A model generated the notes under the pieces. That model was not told the DNA's origin. It saw only the letters and a list, made by a program, of their open reading frames with translations, and did no database searches. From contig JAPLPQ010000078.1 in NCBI GenBank assembly GCA_026400105.1, positions 1 to 57,652 of the forward strand: a stretch of 57,652 nucleotides of DNA, read 5' to 3'. The position numbers and the translations under genes are program-made. This stretch comes from Burkholderiales bacterium (GTDB lineage Bacteria; Pseudomonadota; Gammaproteobacteria; Burkholderiales; Burkholderiaceae_C). Shown piece after piece: positions 17,074 to 26,421 of the stretch (positions are counted from its first letter, which is position 1; each line of letters opens with the position of its first letter).

Positions 17074-17838
17074 TTACTTGGCCGCCATGCGGATGGCGCC
17101 GTCGAGGCGGAACACCTCGCCGTTGATGTAGGAATTGCCCAGGATATGTTCGACCAGGGCCGCGTATTCGGCCGGCTTGCCCAGGCGCGAGGGGAAGGGC
17201 ACCATGGCCCCGAGCGCCTGCTGCACCTCGGCCGGCATGCCCAGCAGCATCGGCGTCTCCATGATGCCGGGCGCTATCGTCATGACGCGGATGCCGCTGC
17301 GCGCGAGTTCGCGCGCGATCGGCAAGGTCATCGAGACGATGCCGCCCTTGGACGCCGCGTAGGCGGCCTGGCCGATCTGGCCGTCGTAGGCCGCGACCGA
17401 GGCGGTGTTGACGATCACGCCGCGCTCGCCGTTGTCCTCCGCGTCGCTGGCTGCCATGATCTCGGCGGCCAGGCGGATCATGTTGAAGCTGCCGACCAGG
17501 TTGATGCTGATCGTGCGCGCGAAGCTGTCGAGCCGGTGCGCGCCGTGCTTGCCGACCACCTTCTCGGCCGGCGCGATGCCGGCGCAGTTGACCAGGCCGC
17601 GCAGCGGGCCCATCGATTGCGCGACCTCGAACGCGGCGCGCGCGCTCTCGTCGCTCGTGACATCGGTTGGCACGAAGCGGGCCCGTTCGCCGAGTTCGGC
17701 CTCGACCTGGCGCCCGGCCTCGGCGTTGACGTCGGCCAGCAAGACCTTGCCGCCCCGGGCGACCAGCAGCGCTGCCGTCGCGGCACCGAGGCCGGAACCG
17801 CCACCCGTCACCACGAACACCCTGTCCTTGATTTCCAT
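17074..17838 (-). CDS. 3-hydroxyacyl-CoA dehydrogenase type II (HSD17B10-like SDR)
   Basis: A 254-residue short-chain dehydrogenase. The nucleotide motif is TGGGSGLG near residues 10-17 and an aspartate follows at the end of the second strand (LADVN), which favours NAD. The active site reads [20 protein letters not shown] plus K, nearly identical to mitochondrial HSD10, and [15 protein letters not shown] also fits. HSD10 oxidises 2-methyl-3-hydroxybutyryl-CoA in isoleucine breakdown and other short 3-hydroxyacyl-CoAs. The ATG at 17838 has AAGGAG 6 nt upstream; a longer frame upstream is rejected. It is the first gene of the minus-strand block and follows a promoter with nested inverted repeats next to the divergent AraC gene. 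Confidence 0.9.
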   Translation of the reverse strand: MEIKDRVFVVTGGGSGLGAATAALLVARGGKVLLADVNAEAGRQVEAELGERARFVPTDVTSDESARAAFEVAQSMGPLRGLVNCAGIAPAEKVVGKHGAHRLDSFARTISINLVGSFNMIRLAAEIMAASDAEDNGERGVIVNTASVAAYDGQIGQAAYAASKGGIVSMTLPIARELARSGIRVMTIAPGIMETPMLLGMPAEVQQALGAMVPFPSRLGKPAEYAALVEHILGNSYINGEVFRLDGAIRMAAK

Positions 17839-17892
17839 CGCATGCTCCTTCGTTTTTTTGCGGCAGCGCGCGCCAGCGCGACGCTTTCGGTC

Positions 17893-17921
17893 ACTGTAGG
17901 GGGCTTGCGCCCTGGGTTCAA
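17893..17921 (-). promoter_or_regulatory. Sigma-70-like promoter of the HSD10-like/thiolase/ACAD/racemase operon
   Basis: On the minus strand TTGAAC (17921 to 17916) and TACAGT (17898 to 17893) are separated by exactly 17 nt. This is a fair sigma-70 match, the best in the window. It gives a leader of about 45-50 nt before the ATG at 17838. Inverted repeats overlap the spacer and the upstream side. Confidence 0.55.
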
Positions 17922-17941
17922 TGCCGCAAGCGTGCAAGCCC
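17901..17941. repeat. Nested inverted repeats (candidate operator)
   Basis: GGGCTTGC (17901-17908) pairs with GCAAGCCC (17934-17941), and GCTTGCG (17903-17909) pairs with CGCAAGC (17925-17931). Both are perfect. The outer arm ends 1 nt before the araC-like ATG at 17943 and the inner arms bracket the -35 of the divergent operon. Binding here could control both genes. Confidence 0.5.
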
Positions 17942-17942
17942 G

Positions 17943-19067
17943 ATGAGTGAATCGGTCAATCATTCCCACCAGCGGCCGGTCGAGGCCGAGAAGGGCACGA
18001 TCGCGATCGCCTTCGTGCACGAGGCGCTGGTCTGCCTGCGCGAGCGCGGTCTCGACGAGCGCCCGCTGCTGGAGCGCGCCGGCATCTCGCCCGAACTGCT
18101 CGCGCTGGCGCAGGCACGCGTGCCGTCCTCGGCCTATGGCCTGCTCTGGCATGGCATCGCGCAGCAGATCGACGACGAGTTCTTCGGGCTCGACAGCCGG
18201 CGCATGAAGTCGGGCAGCTTCACCTTGCTGTGCCACGCGCTGATCCATGCCGACACGCTCGAGCGAGCGCTGCGTCGCGCATTGCGCTTTCTGCGCCTGC
18301 TGCTCGACGACTTCCACGGCGAGCTCGAGATCGATGACGGCATCGCTCGCATCCGCATCATCGACCGCATCGATTCCGCGACCGGGCAACCGATTCCCCC
18401 CCGACGCGCCTTCGCCTACGGCACCTACCTGCTGTTGCTGCACGGACTGGCCTGCTGGCTGGTCGGACGCCGCATTCCGCTGCTGAGCGCGCAATTCCGC
18501 TGTGCCGAGCCGCCCTACAGCCAGGAATGGCGGGTGCTGTTCGCGCCGGAGCTCAGCTTCGCCCAGGCCGGTTCAGGCATCAGCTTCGATGCTGGTTACC
18601 TGGCGCTGCACAACTGCCGCGACGAACCCGCGATGAAGGAGTTCCTGCGCTCGGCGCCGGCCAATTTCCTGGTCAAGTACAAGAACAGCGCCTCGCTGTC
18701 GGCGCGCATCAGGCGTCGCTTGCGCGAGCAGGCGGTGGCCGACTGGCCCGGCTTGCCCGCGCTCGCGCGCCAGCTGAACCAGTCGGAGGCCACGCTGCGC
18801 CGGCGCCTCGACGCCGAAGGCAGCTCCTACCGCCAGATACTCGACGACCTGCGGCGCGACCTGGCGATCGGCCTGCTCGCCGACCGCCAGGCCAGCCTGG
18901 CCGACATTGCCGCGGCGCTCGGCTTCTCCGAGGCCAGCGCGTTCCACCGTGCGTTCAGGAAATGGACCGGTTCGCGGCCGGGCGAGTATCGCCTGCCGCG
19001 AGCTCGCGCTGCTGCTGGCGGTATTCCGCCGGCGTCTGCCCGGTCCAGCCGCGAAAGGCCCGGATGA
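17943..19067 (+). CDS. AraC-family transcriptional regulator (OruR-like)
   Basis: A 374-residue regulator. The N-terminal ligand-binding domain of the arabinose-binding-like type (PF12625) covers about residues 20-215, and an AraC DNA-binding domain with two helix-turn-helix units covers about residues 255-350: [19 protein letters not shown] and [20 protein letters not shown], ending [12 protein letters not shown]. Related regulators respond to ornithine or fatty-acid-like molecules. It diverges from the HSD10-like operon with a 104-nt gap full of inverted repeats, so it probably controls that operon and itself. The last 24 residues after the conserved domain overlap the coding region of the opposing regulator gene. 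No ribosome binding site is evident. Confidence 0.87.
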   Translation: MSESVNHSHQRPVEAEKGTIAIAFVHEALVCLRERGLDERPLLERAGISPELLALAQARVPSSAYGLLWHGIAQQIDDEFFGLDSRRMKSGSFTLLCHALIHADTLERALRRALRFLRLLLDDFHGELEIDDGIARIRIIDRIDSATGQPIPPRRAFAYGTYLLLLHGLACWLVGRRIPLLSAQFRCAEPPYSQEWRVLFAPELSFAQAGSGISFDAGYLALHNCRDEPAMKEFLRSAPANFLVKYKNSASLSARIRRRLREQAVADWPGLPALARQLNQSEATLRRRLDAEGSSYRQILDDLRRDLAIGLLADRQASLADIAAALGFSEASAFHRAFRKWTGSRPGEYRLPRARAAAGGIPPASARSSRERPG

Positions 19068-20073
19068 AGCTCTTTTCGCTCGTGAAGCCGGTCGCCTCGG
19101 CCAGCTGCTTGTTGGGCTTTTGCGTGCGCAGCAGCAGCTCGATCGCGCGCTCGCGCCGCACCGCGTCCTTGAGCGCCTGCAGCGAGCTGCCGAGCTCGTG
19201 CAGCTGGCGGTGCAGCGTGCGCGGCGAGACATGCAGCAGCGCGGCCAGTCCCTCGGCGTTGTGCGCGTCCTGCGGCCGCCCGCGCAGCAACTGGCGCACC
19301 CGCTCGAGCAGCAGCCGGTCGCGCCGGTAGGACTGCACCATCAGCGGCAGCGCGTTCTTGAGCAGCATGTTCATGGCGGCCTCGTCGCGCCGCAGCGGCA
19401 AGTCGAGGTAGCGCGCATCGAAGCGGATCGCGGTCTGCGCGGCCGCGAACTGCACCGGCCCCGGGAACAGCACCGCGTAGCTGTCGCGATGCGGCGGCGC
19501 CGCGACGCTGAAGCTCGCCCCCAGCAGCGGGATGCGCGAGTCGCTGTACCAGCAGGCCAGGCCGTGGATGTTGCGCAACACCGAGACATGGCAGAACTCG
19601 CGCGTCGGCAACGGCGCACGCGGGTCGGCCAGCGTGATTTCCGCCACGCCGTCGGCCTCGGTCACCTGGAGCGTGATGTCATCGGTCAGCAGCCCGTGGT
19701 GGCGGCACCAGCGCTTGAGCGCGCGCCGCAGCGTCGGCGCGCCCAGCGAGGCGCGCGCCAGCATGCCGTAGCTGCCCCAGGGCAGGCGGCGGCCGAACCA
19801 GCCCAGCGCCTCGTCGTCGAGCTCGCGCATCGCATGGCCCGACAGGCGCTCCATCTGCAGCGCGCTGATGCGCGCTTGCGGGTCATCGATCCGGTCTGGC
19901 GGGATTTGTGCCGCCGCCCAGGCCCCGGCCGGATTCAGCCCGCGCATGGCATAGGCGCAGGCGATGGCCTGGACGAAGGCCATCGGCGTCACGGCCTGCC
20001 CGGCCTGTCGGGGGCTGACTGGCGGCTGCTGGCCGCCGTCCGGCGGGCTGGGGGAGGCGCTGATGAGGGGCAT
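18955..20073 (-). CDS. AraC-family transcriptional regulator (OruR-like), second copy
   Basis: A 372-residue regulator with the same layout as its neighbour: an arabinose-binding-like N-terminal domain and a C-terminal AraC domain (AEGLAALLHVSPRTLHRQLH and [19 protein letters not shown], ending [12 protein letters not shown]). The two share the LHGLACW/IHGLACW plus IPLL landmarks and are paralogues, but diverged. Its ATG could be 20073 (AAGG some 13 nt upstream) or 20097; the first 35 residues are unconserved. The gene diverges from the acyl-CoA ligase/liuBCDE operon, and an element shared with the liuA promoter lies between them. It is therefore my best candidate for the activator of both. 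Its 3' end overlaps the convergent regulator by 113 bp. Confidence 0.87.
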   Translation of the reverse strand: MPLISASPSPPDGGQQPPVSPRQAGQAVTPMAFVQAIACAYAMRGLNPAGAWAAAQIPPDRIDDPQARISALQMERLSGHAMRELDDEALGWFGRRLPWGSYGMLARASLGAPTLRRALKRWCRHHGLLTDDITLQVTEADGVAEITLADPRAPLPTREFCHVSVLRNIHGLACWYSDSRIPLLGASFSVAAPPHRDSYAVLFPGPVQFAAAQTAIRFDARYLDLPLRRDEAAMNMLLKNALPLMVQSYRRDRLLLERVRQLLRGRPQDAHNAEGLAALLHVSPRTLHRQLHELGSSLQALKDAVRRERAIELLLRTQKPNKQLAEATGFTSEKSFIRAFRGWTGQTPAEYRQQQRELAAGDTRPAANRSIS

Positions 20074-20097
20074 CTGACGGGCGCACCTTGATGGCAT

Positions 20098-20145
20098 GAA
20101 TTGCAACCATTGTGGCACACGCCAGCCGCTGCGCGTCCCTACCAT
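20098..20145 (+). promoter_or_regulatory. Acyl-CoA ligase/liuBCDE promoter: shared activator-like element plus -10
   Basis: The element GAATTGCAACCATTGTGGC (20098-20116) matches that at liuA at 16 of 19 positions. TACCAT (20140-20145) begins 23 nt after it, exactly as at liuA. No -35 hexamer is present. The element also lies 25 nt upstream of the divergent regulator gene at 20073, so it may serve for autoregulation. It is an imperfect palindrome (TGCAACCA and TGCCACAA on opposite strands, 6 of 8). Confidence 0.55.
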
Positions 20146-20183
20146 GGCGGCATAAGAACCATCAGCGACAGCAGGAGACCAGC

Positions 20184-21908
20184 ATGCAGCAAGACAACCC
20201 TAGCGTGGATCAACCATTGGCCCTGGCACAGGGCGCCACCGACCAGCCCCTGATCGAGCAGACCATCGGCGCCTGTTTCGACGCCATGGTGGCGCGCCAG
20301 CCCGAGCACGAGGCACTGGTCAGCGTGCACCAGGGCAGGCGCTACAACTATCGGCAGTTGCAGCAGGCCGCGCGCCAGCTTGCGAGTGCCTTGCTCGGGC
20401 TGGGCCTGGAGCCTGGCGACCGGGTCGGCATCTGGTCGCACAACAACGCCGAATGGGTGTTGCTGCAGCTGGCCACGGCCCAGGTCGGCCTGGTGCTGGT
20501 CAACATCAACCCGGCCTACCGCACGGCCGAGGTCGAATACGCGCTCAACAAGGTCGGCTGCCGCGCGCTCGTGACCATGAGCCGCTTCAAGAGCAGCGAC
20601 TACCTGGCCATGCTGCAGCAGCTGGCGCCGGAATGGGCCCATGGCCAGCCTGGCGCGCTCGAGTCGGGCCAGCTGCCGCATCTGCGCACCGTGGTCTGGA
20701 TCGACGTGCCCGGCCAGGGCGAGGAAATGCCGGGCCTGCTGCGCTTTTCCGAGCTGATGGCGCGCGGGCGCTCCGACGACCCGCGCCTGGATCGCCTGGC
20801 CGCCACGCTGAATCCCGATGAGGCGATCAACATCCAGTTCACCAGCGGCACCACCGGCTTCCCGAAGGGCGCGACGCTGACGCACCGCAACATCCTGAAC
20901 AACGGCTTCTTCATCGGCGAGGCGATGCGGCTGACCCCGGTCGACCGGCTCTGCATCCCGGTGCCGCTCTATCACTGCTTCGGCATGGTGCTGGGCAATC
21001 TGGCCTGCCTGACGCACGGCGCGACCATCGTCTACCCGAACGACGCCTTCGATCCGCTCGCCGTGCTGCAGACGGTGCAGGACGAGCGCTGCACCGGCCT
21101 GCACGGCGTGCCGACCATGTTCATCGCCGAGCTCGACCATCCGCGCTTTGCCGAGTTCGACCTCTCGAGCCTGCGCACCGGCATCATGGCCGGTTCGCCC
21201 TGTCCGATCGAGGTCATGAAGCGGGTCGTCAGCGACATGCACCTGGACCAGATCACGATCGCCTACGGCATGACCGAGACCAGTCCGGTCAGCTGCCAGA
21301 GCCGCACCGACACGCCGCTGGACAAGCGGGTCTCGACCGTCGGCCAGGTCCAGCCGCACCTCGAGGTCAGGATCGCCGATCCCGACACCGGCGCCACGCT
21401 GGCGCGCGGCCAGGCCGGCGAGCTCTGCACCCGTGGCTACTCGGTCATGCAGGGCTACTGGGGCGACGAGGCCAAGACGCGCGAGGCGATCGACGCCGCA
21501 GGCTGGATGCACACCGGCGACCTCGCGACCATGGACGAGCAGGGCTACATCAACATCGTCGGCCGCATCAAGGACATGGTGATCCGCGGCGGCGAGAACA
21601 TCTACCCGCGCGAGATCGAGGAGTTCCTCTACCGCCTGCCGCAGGTGCAGGACGTGCAGGTGGTCGGCGTGCCCGACGAGCGCTTCGGCGAGGAGCTGTG
21701 CGCCTGGGTGGTGCTCAAGCCGGGCCAGAGCCTGTCCGAGGACGAGCTGCGCGAGTTCTGCCGCGGCCGCATCGCCCACTACAAGATTCCGCGCCATATC
21801 CGCTTCGTCGAGGGTTTCCCGATGACGGTGACCGGCAAGATCCAGAAGTTCAGGATCCGCGAGGCGATGAAGGCCCAGCTCGGCCTGCAGGAAGCCAGGA
21901 CGGCTTGA
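20184..21908 (+). CDS. AMP-forming acyl-CoA ligase of the leucine/isovalerate operon
   Basis: A 574-residue ANL-superfamily acyl-CoA synthetase. The P-loop is [16 protein letters not shown], the A5 motif is YGMTETSP, the A7/A8 hinge is [12 protein letters not shown] and [20 protein letters not shown], and the C-terminal lysine motif is [11 protein letters not shown], with the adenylation lysine. It activates a carboxylic acid with ATP and CoA. Because it is the first gene of the liuBCDE operon, isovalerate, 3-methylcrotonate or acetoacetate are likely substrates. The ATG at 20184 has an AGGAG site 8 nt upstream. Similar ligases lead liu clusters in several Burkholderiales. The true substrate is inference. 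Confidence 0.88.
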   Translation: MQQDNPSVDQPLALAQGATDQPLIEQTIGACFDAMVARQPEHEALVSVHQGRRYNYRQLQQAARQLASALLGLGLEPGDRVGIWSHNNAEWVLLQLATAQVGLVLVNINPAYRTAEVEYALNKVGCRALVTMSRFKSSDYLAMLQQLAPEWAHGQPGALESGQLPHLRTVVWIDVPGQGEEMPGLLRFSELMARGRSDDPRLDRLAATLNPDEAINIQFTSGTTGFPKGATLTHRNILNNGFFIGEAMRLTPVDRLCIPVPLYHCFGMVLGNLACLTHGATIVYPNDAFDPLAVLQTVQDERCTGLHGVPTMFIAELDHPRFAEFDLSSLRTGIMAGSPCPIEVMKRVVSDMHLDQITIAYGMTETSPVSCQSRTDTPLDKRVSTVGQVQPHLEVRIADPDTGATLARGQAGELCTRGYSVMQGYWGDEAKTREAIDAAGWMHTGDLATMDEQGYINIVGRIKDMVIRGGENIYPREIEEFLYRLPQVQDVQVVGVPDERFGEELCAWVVLKPGQSLSEDELREFCRGRIAHYKIPRHIRFVEGFPMTVTGKIQKFRIREAMKAQLGLQEARTA

Positions 21909-21969
21909 TGCCGCCTGCAGCGCCACCGCCAGCCGTCCCCTTCACGATCCGACACAGAAAGCCCCCCAG

Positions 21970-23577
21970 ATGAGCACACTCGGCACCCAACTCAATCCGC
22001 GCAGCGCGGACTTCCAGGCCAATGCCGCCGCGATGCGCGCCTTGGTCGACGACCTGCGCCTGCGGATCGAACAGATCGCGCAGGGCGGCGGCGACGCCGC
22101 GCGCGCCAAGCATCTCGCGCGCGGCAAGCTGCTGCCGCGCGAGCGCGTGCAGATGCTGCTCGACCCCGGCACGCCCTTCCTCGAGCTCGCGCCGCTGGCC
22201 GCGCTCAACATGTACGGCAACGACGCGCCTGGCGCCGGCCTGATCGCCGGCATCGGCCGCGTCGCCGGCATCGACTGCATGGTGGTCTGCAACGATGCCA
22301 CCGTCAAGGGCGGCACCTATTACCCGCTGACGGTCAAGAAGCACCTGCGCGCGCAGGAAATCGCCGAGCAGAACCGGCTGCCCTGCATCTACCTGGTCGA
22401 TTCGGGCGGCGCCAACCTGCCGAACCAGGACGAGGTGTTTCCGGACCGCGACCATTTCGGCCGCATCTTCTACAACCAGGCCAACATGAGCGCGCAGGGC
22501 ATCGCGCAGATCGCGGTCGTCATGGGCAGCTGCACCGCGGGCGGCGCCTATGTGCCGGCGATGAGCGACGAGACCATCATCGTCAAGAACCAGGGCACGA
22601 TCTTCCTGGGCGGCCCGCCGCTGGTCAAGGCCGCCACCGGCGAGGAAGTCAGCGCCGAGGACCTCGGTGGCGGCGACGTGCACACGCGACTCTCAGGCGT
22701 GGCCGACCATCTGGCACAGAACGACCTGCACGCGCTCAAGCTGGCGCGCGAGGCGGTGGGCCACCTGAACCGCGCCAAGTGTCCCGAAATTCCGCTGCGC
22801 GAGCCGCGCGCGCCGCTGTTCCCGGCCGACGAGCTCTACGGCGTGATCCCGACCGACACCCGCAAGCCCTTCGACGTGCGCGAGATCATCGCGCGCCTGG
22901 TCGACGGCTCCGAGCTGCACGAGTTCAAGCCGCGCTTCGGCACCACGCTGGTGTGCGGCTTCGCGCATATCGAGGGCATGGCGGTCGGCATCATCGCCAA
23001 CAACGGCATCCTGTTCTCGGAATCGGCCTTGAAGGGGGCGCATTTCATCGAGCTGTGCTGCCAGCGCAAGATCCCGCTGGTGTTCCTGCAGAACATCACC
23101 GGCTTCATGGTCGGGCGCAAGTACGAGAACGAAGGCATCGCGCGCAACGGCGCCAAGATGGTGACGGCGGTGGCGACCGCCCAGGTACCCAAGTTCACCA
23201 TCATCATCGGCGGATCTTTTGGCGCCGGCAACTACGGCATGTGCGGTCGCGCCTACTCGCCGCGCTTCCTGTGGATGTGGCCCAACGCGCGCATCAGCGT
23301 CATGGGTGGCGAGCAGGCCGCCAGCGTGCTGGCGACCGTGCGGCGCGACGGCATCGAGGCCAAGGGCAACCAGTGGAGCGCCGAGGAGGAGGAAGCCTTC
23401 AAGGCGCCGATCCGCCAGCAGTACGAGCAGCAGGGCCACCCCTATTACGCCAGCGCCAGGCTGTGGGACGACGGCGTGATCGACCCGGCCGACACGCGCC
23501 GCGTGCTGGCGCTCGGCCTGTCCGCCAGCCTGAACGCGCCGATCCCCGACACCAAGTTCGGCATCTTCCGCATGTGA
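21970..23577 (+). CDS. liuB: 3-methylcrotonyl-CoA carboxylase, carboxyltransferase (beta) subunit
   Basis: A 535-residue biotin-dependent carboxyltransferase subunit with the N- and C-terminal crotonase-like halves. [37 protein letters not shown] and [18 protein letters not shown] are typical of methylcrotonyl-CoA carboxylase rather than of propionyl-CoA or geranyl-CoA carboxylases. With LiuD it carboxylates 3-methylcrotonyl-CoA to 3-methylglutaconyl-CoA. The length is standard. It starts 61 nt after the acyl-CoA ligase gene and lies 7 nt before liuC, clearly one operon. Propionyl-CoA or acetyl-CoA carboxylase is a less likely alternative. Confidence 0.93.
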   Translation: MSTLGTQLNPRSADFQANAAAMRALVDDLRLRIEQIAQGGGDAARAKHLARGKLLPRERVQMLLDPGTPFLELAPLAALNMYGNDAPGAGLIAGIGRVAGIDCMVVCNDATVKGGTYYPLTVKKHLRAQEIAEQNRLPCIYLVDSGGANLPNQDEVFPDRDHFGRIFYNQANMSAQGIAQIAVVMGSCTAGGAYVPAMSDETIIVKNQGTIFLGGPPLVKAATGEEVSAEDLGGGDVHTRLSGVADHLAQNDLHALKLAREAVGHLNRAKCPEIPLREPRAPLFPADELYGVIPTDTRKPFDVREIIARLVDGSELHEFKPRFGTTLVCGFAHIEGMAVGIIANNGILFSESALKGAHFIELCCQRKIPLVFLQNITGFMVGRKYENEGIARNGAKMVTAVATAQVPKFTIIIGGSFGAGNYGMCGRAYSPRFLWMWPNARISVMGGEQAASVLATVRRDGIEAKGNQWSAEEEEAFKAPIRQQYEQQGHPYYASARLWDDGVIDPADTRRVLALGLSASLNAPIPDTKFGIFRM

Positions 23578-23584
23578 GGCCGTG

Positions 23585-24364
23585 ATGAGCAACCTGAACA
23601 TCAAGGTCGAGGCGCAACGCGCCACCGTCACGCTGACCCGGCCCGAGCTGCGCAACGCCTTCAACGACGCGGTGATCGCCGAACTGACGCAGGCCTTCAG
23701 CGAGCTCGGCGCCCGCGACGACGTGCGCGCCATCGTGCTGGCGGCCGAGGGCCCGGCCTTCTGTGCCGGCGCCGACCTGAACTGGATGCGCCGCATGGCC
23801 GACTACGACCGCGAGCAGAACCTGGCCGACGCGGCGCGCCTGGCCGAGATGCTGCGCGTGATCCACCACTGCCCGAAACCGGTCGTGGCACGCGTACAGG
23901 GCGATGTCTACGCCGGCGGCATGGGACTGGTGGCCTGCTGCGACATCGCGCTGAGCGCTGACAGCGCGCATTACTGCCTGAGCGAAACAAGACTCGGGCT
24001 GGTGCCCGCCACCATCAGCCCCTATGTGATGCGCGCCATGGGGCCGCGCGCCGCGCAGCGCTACTGCCTGAGCGCCGAGCGCTTCGATGCCGCCGAGGCG
24101 CTGCGCATCGGCTTCGTGCACGAGGTGGTCACAGCCGACCAGCTCGACAGCCGGGTCGATGCGGTCGTCAAGGCGCTGCTCAACGCGAGCCCGGCTGCGG
24201 TGCGCGCCTGCAAGCGCCTGCTGCAGGATGTCGCGCAGCGCGAGATCGACGCGGCGCTGATCGCCCAGACGGTCGAGGCGATTGCCGACATCCGCGCCAG
24301 CACCGAGGGCAGGGAGGGCGTGCAGTCCTTCCTGCAAAAACGTCAGCCAGCCTGGCTGGCCTGA
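23585..24364 (+). CDS. liuC: Methylglutaconyl-CoA hydratase (enoyl-CoA hydratase family)
   Basis: A 259-residue crotonase-family enzyme. The oxyanion-hole motifs FCAGADLNWMRRM and YAGGMGLVACCDIALS are present, and the following AHYCLSETRLGLVPATISPY carries the glutamate expected for a hydratase. LNWM is characteristic of the LiuC/AtuE branch. It hydrates 3-methylglutaconyl-CoA to 3-hydroxy-3-methylglutaryl-CoA. A GTG codon directly precedes the ATG at 23585, and a GAGG site lies 4-5 nt upstream. It is between liuB and liuD in the operon, the order seen in Pseudomonas. Confidence 0.9.
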   Translation: MSNLNIKVEAQRATVTLTRPELRNAFNDAVIAELTQAFSELGARDDVRAIVLAAEGPAFCAGADLNWMRRMADYDREQNLADAARLAEMLRVIHHCPKPVVARVQGDVYAGGMGLVACCDIALSADSAHYCLSETRLGLVPATISPYVMRAMGPRAAQRYCLSAERFDAAEALRIGFVHEVVTADQLDSRVDAVVKALLNASPAAVRACKRLLQDVAQREIDAALIAQTVEAIADIRASTEGREGVQSFLQKRQPAWLA

Positions 24365-24375
24365 GGAGACCCGAC

Positions 24376-26403
24376 ATGTTCAAGAAAATCCTGATCGCCA
24401 ACCGTGGCGAAATCGCCTGCCGCGTTGCCGCCACCGCGCGCCGCCTCGGCATCAAGACCGTCGCGGTCTATTCGGACGCCGATGCCGGCGCCAAGCATGT
24501 CGCGGCCTGCGACGAGGCGGTGCACATCGGCGCCAGCTCGCCCAAGGACAGCTATCTGCGCTGGCCAGCGATCCTGGCAGCCGCCCAGGCGACCGGCGCG
24601 CAGGCGATCCACCCCGGCTATGGCTTCCTGAGCGAGAACGAGGAATTCGCCCAGGCCTGCGCCGACGCCGGGCTGGTCTTCATCGGCCCGCCACCCTCGG
24701 CGATCAAGGACATGGGCCTGAAGGCCGAGTCCAAGCAGCTGATGGAGCGCGCCGGCGTGCCGCTCGTTCCCGGCTACCACGGCGCCAACCAGGACCCGGC
24801 GCTGCTGCAGGCCGAGGCCGACCGCATCGGCTACCCCGTCTTGATCAAGGCCAGCGCGGGCGGCGGCGGCAAGGGCATGCGCGCAGTCGATCGCAGCGAG
24901 GACTTCGCCGCCGCGCTCGCGTCCTGCCAGCGCGAGGCGCGCAACAGCTTCGGCGACGATGCGGTGCTGATCGAGAAATACGTGCAGCGCCCGCGCCACA
25001 TCGAGATCCAGGTCTTCGGCGATACGCATGGCAACATCGTCTACCTGTTCGAGCGCGACTGCTCGGTGCAGCGCCGGCACCAGAAGGTGCTCGAGGAAGC
25101 ACCGGCGCCAGGCATGACGCCTGAGCTGCGCGCGCAGATGGGCCTGGCGGCGGTCGCGGCGGCGCGCGCGGTGAATTACGTCGGTGCCGGCACGGTCGAG
25201 TTCATCGTCGAGCAGCGCGCCGGCGGCGACATGAACTTCTTCTTCATGGAGATGAACACCCGGCTGCAGGTCGAGCACCCGGTGACCGAGGCCATCACCG
25301 GGCTCGATCTGGTCGAGTGGCAGCTGCGCGTCGCCGCCGGCGAGCCGCTGCCGCTGCGCCAGGACCAGCTGCAGATCAAGGGGCACGCGATCGAGGCCCG
25401 CATCTGCGCCGAAAACCCCGAGCGCCAGTTCCTGCCCGCCACTGGCCGGCTCGACCACTACCGCAAGCCCGCGCACGACAGCTTCAACATCGCGTCGCTG
25501 CGCTTCGACGACGGCGTGCGCGAGGGCGACGAAATCAGCCCCTTCTACGACTCGATGGTGGCCAAGCTGATCGTGCATGGCGACACGCGCGAGCAGGCGC
25601 TGGCCCGGCTCGACGACGCCCTGGCCCAGACCCATATCGTCGGCCTGGCCACCAACGTCCAGTTCCTGCGCCGCGTCTTGCGCAGCGACTCCTTTGCCGG
25701 TGCCGACCTCGACACCGCGCTGATCGAGCGCGAGCGCGCCGTGCTGTTCGGCCAGGACGAGGTCGGCCTGCCGCTGGCGGTCGCCGCCGCCGTCGCGCAG
25801 ACCTTGCTGGCCGAGCGCGCCGCCGAGGGGGCTGACCCGTTCAGCCGGACCGACGGCTGGCGCAGCCATGGCGTCTTCGCGCGCCGCTTCGCCTTCGACT
25901 ATCTCGGCGAGCGCGTGGCCGCCACGCTGTCCTATCAGCGCGATGCCGCATTGCAGCTGAGCGTGGGCGAGGACGCGGCAGCCGTCTCGGGCCCGCTGCA
26001 ATTCACGCCGCGCCAGGGCGGCGACTGGGCGCTCGACATCCGCTTTGGCGCGCAGCGCAGCCTGGCCACCGTCTATCTGGATGGCGAACGGGTCGAGCTC
26101 TTCACGCCGCAGGGCGCCGCCCAGCTGGTCGAGATCGACCTGCTGGCGCACGCCGGCGACAGCGGCGCCGAGGCCGGGCGCCTGACCGCGCCGATGCCGG
26201 GCAAGGTGGTCGCCTTCCTGGTCGCGGCCGGCGAGCGCGTCGCCCAGGGCCAGCCGCTCGCGGTGATGGAAGCCATGAAGATGGAGCACACGATTGCCGC
26301 GCCCGCCGCCGGCGTGGTGACCGAGCTGCTGTACGCGGTCGGCGACCAGGTCGGCGATGGCGCCGAACTGCTCAAGCTCGAGCTCGAGCTGGCACCGGCC
26401 TGA
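24376..26403 (+). CDS. liuD: 3-methylcrotonyl-CoA carboxylase, biotin-containing (alpha) subunit
   Basis: A 675-residue protein with a biotin carboxylase domain in the first 445 residues (LIANRGEIACRVA, the glycine-rich KASAGGGGKGMR loop, EMNTRLQVEHPVTE), a middle BT domain and a C-terminal biotinyl domain. The biotin lysine is K635 in the MEAMKMEHT motif. It carboxylates its biotin with bicarbonate and ATP, then passes the group to LiuB. It starts 12 nt after liuC in the operon with a GAGGAG site upstream. Size and domain order match MccA/LiuD. Confidence 0.94.
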   Translation: MFKKILIANRGEIACRVAATARRLGIKTVAVYSDADAGAKHVAACDEAVHIGASSPKDSYLRWPAILAAAQATGAQAIHPGYGFLSENEEFAQACADAGLVFIGPPPSAIKDMGLKAESKQLMERAGVPLVPGYHGANQDPALLQAEADRIGYPVLIKASAGGGGKGMRAVDRSEDFAAALASCQREARNSFGDDAVLIEKYVQRPRHIEIQVFGDTHGNIVYLFERDCSVQRRHQKVLEEAPAPGMTPELRAQMGLAAVAAARAVNYVGAGTVEFIVEQRAGGDMNFFFMEMNTRLQVEHPVTEAITGLDLVEWQLRVAAGEPLPLRQDQLQIKGHAIEARICAENPERQFLPATGRLDHYRKPAHDSFNIASLRFDDGVREGDEISPFYDSMVAKLIVHGDTREQALARLDDALAQTHIVGLATNVQFLRRVLRSDSFAGADLDTALIERERAVLFGQDEVGLPLAVAAAVAQTLLAERAAEGADPFSRTDGWRSHGVFARRFAFDYLGERVAATLSYQRDAALQLSVGEDAAAVSGPLQFTPRQGGDWALDIRFGAQRSLATVYLDGERVELFTPQGAAQLVEIDLLAHAGDSGAEAGRLTAPMPGKVVAFLVAAGERVAQGQPLAVMEAMKMEHTIAAPAAGVVTELLYAVGDQVGDGAELLKLELELAPA

Positions 26404-26421
26404 AACCGCACAGGAGCCCGC

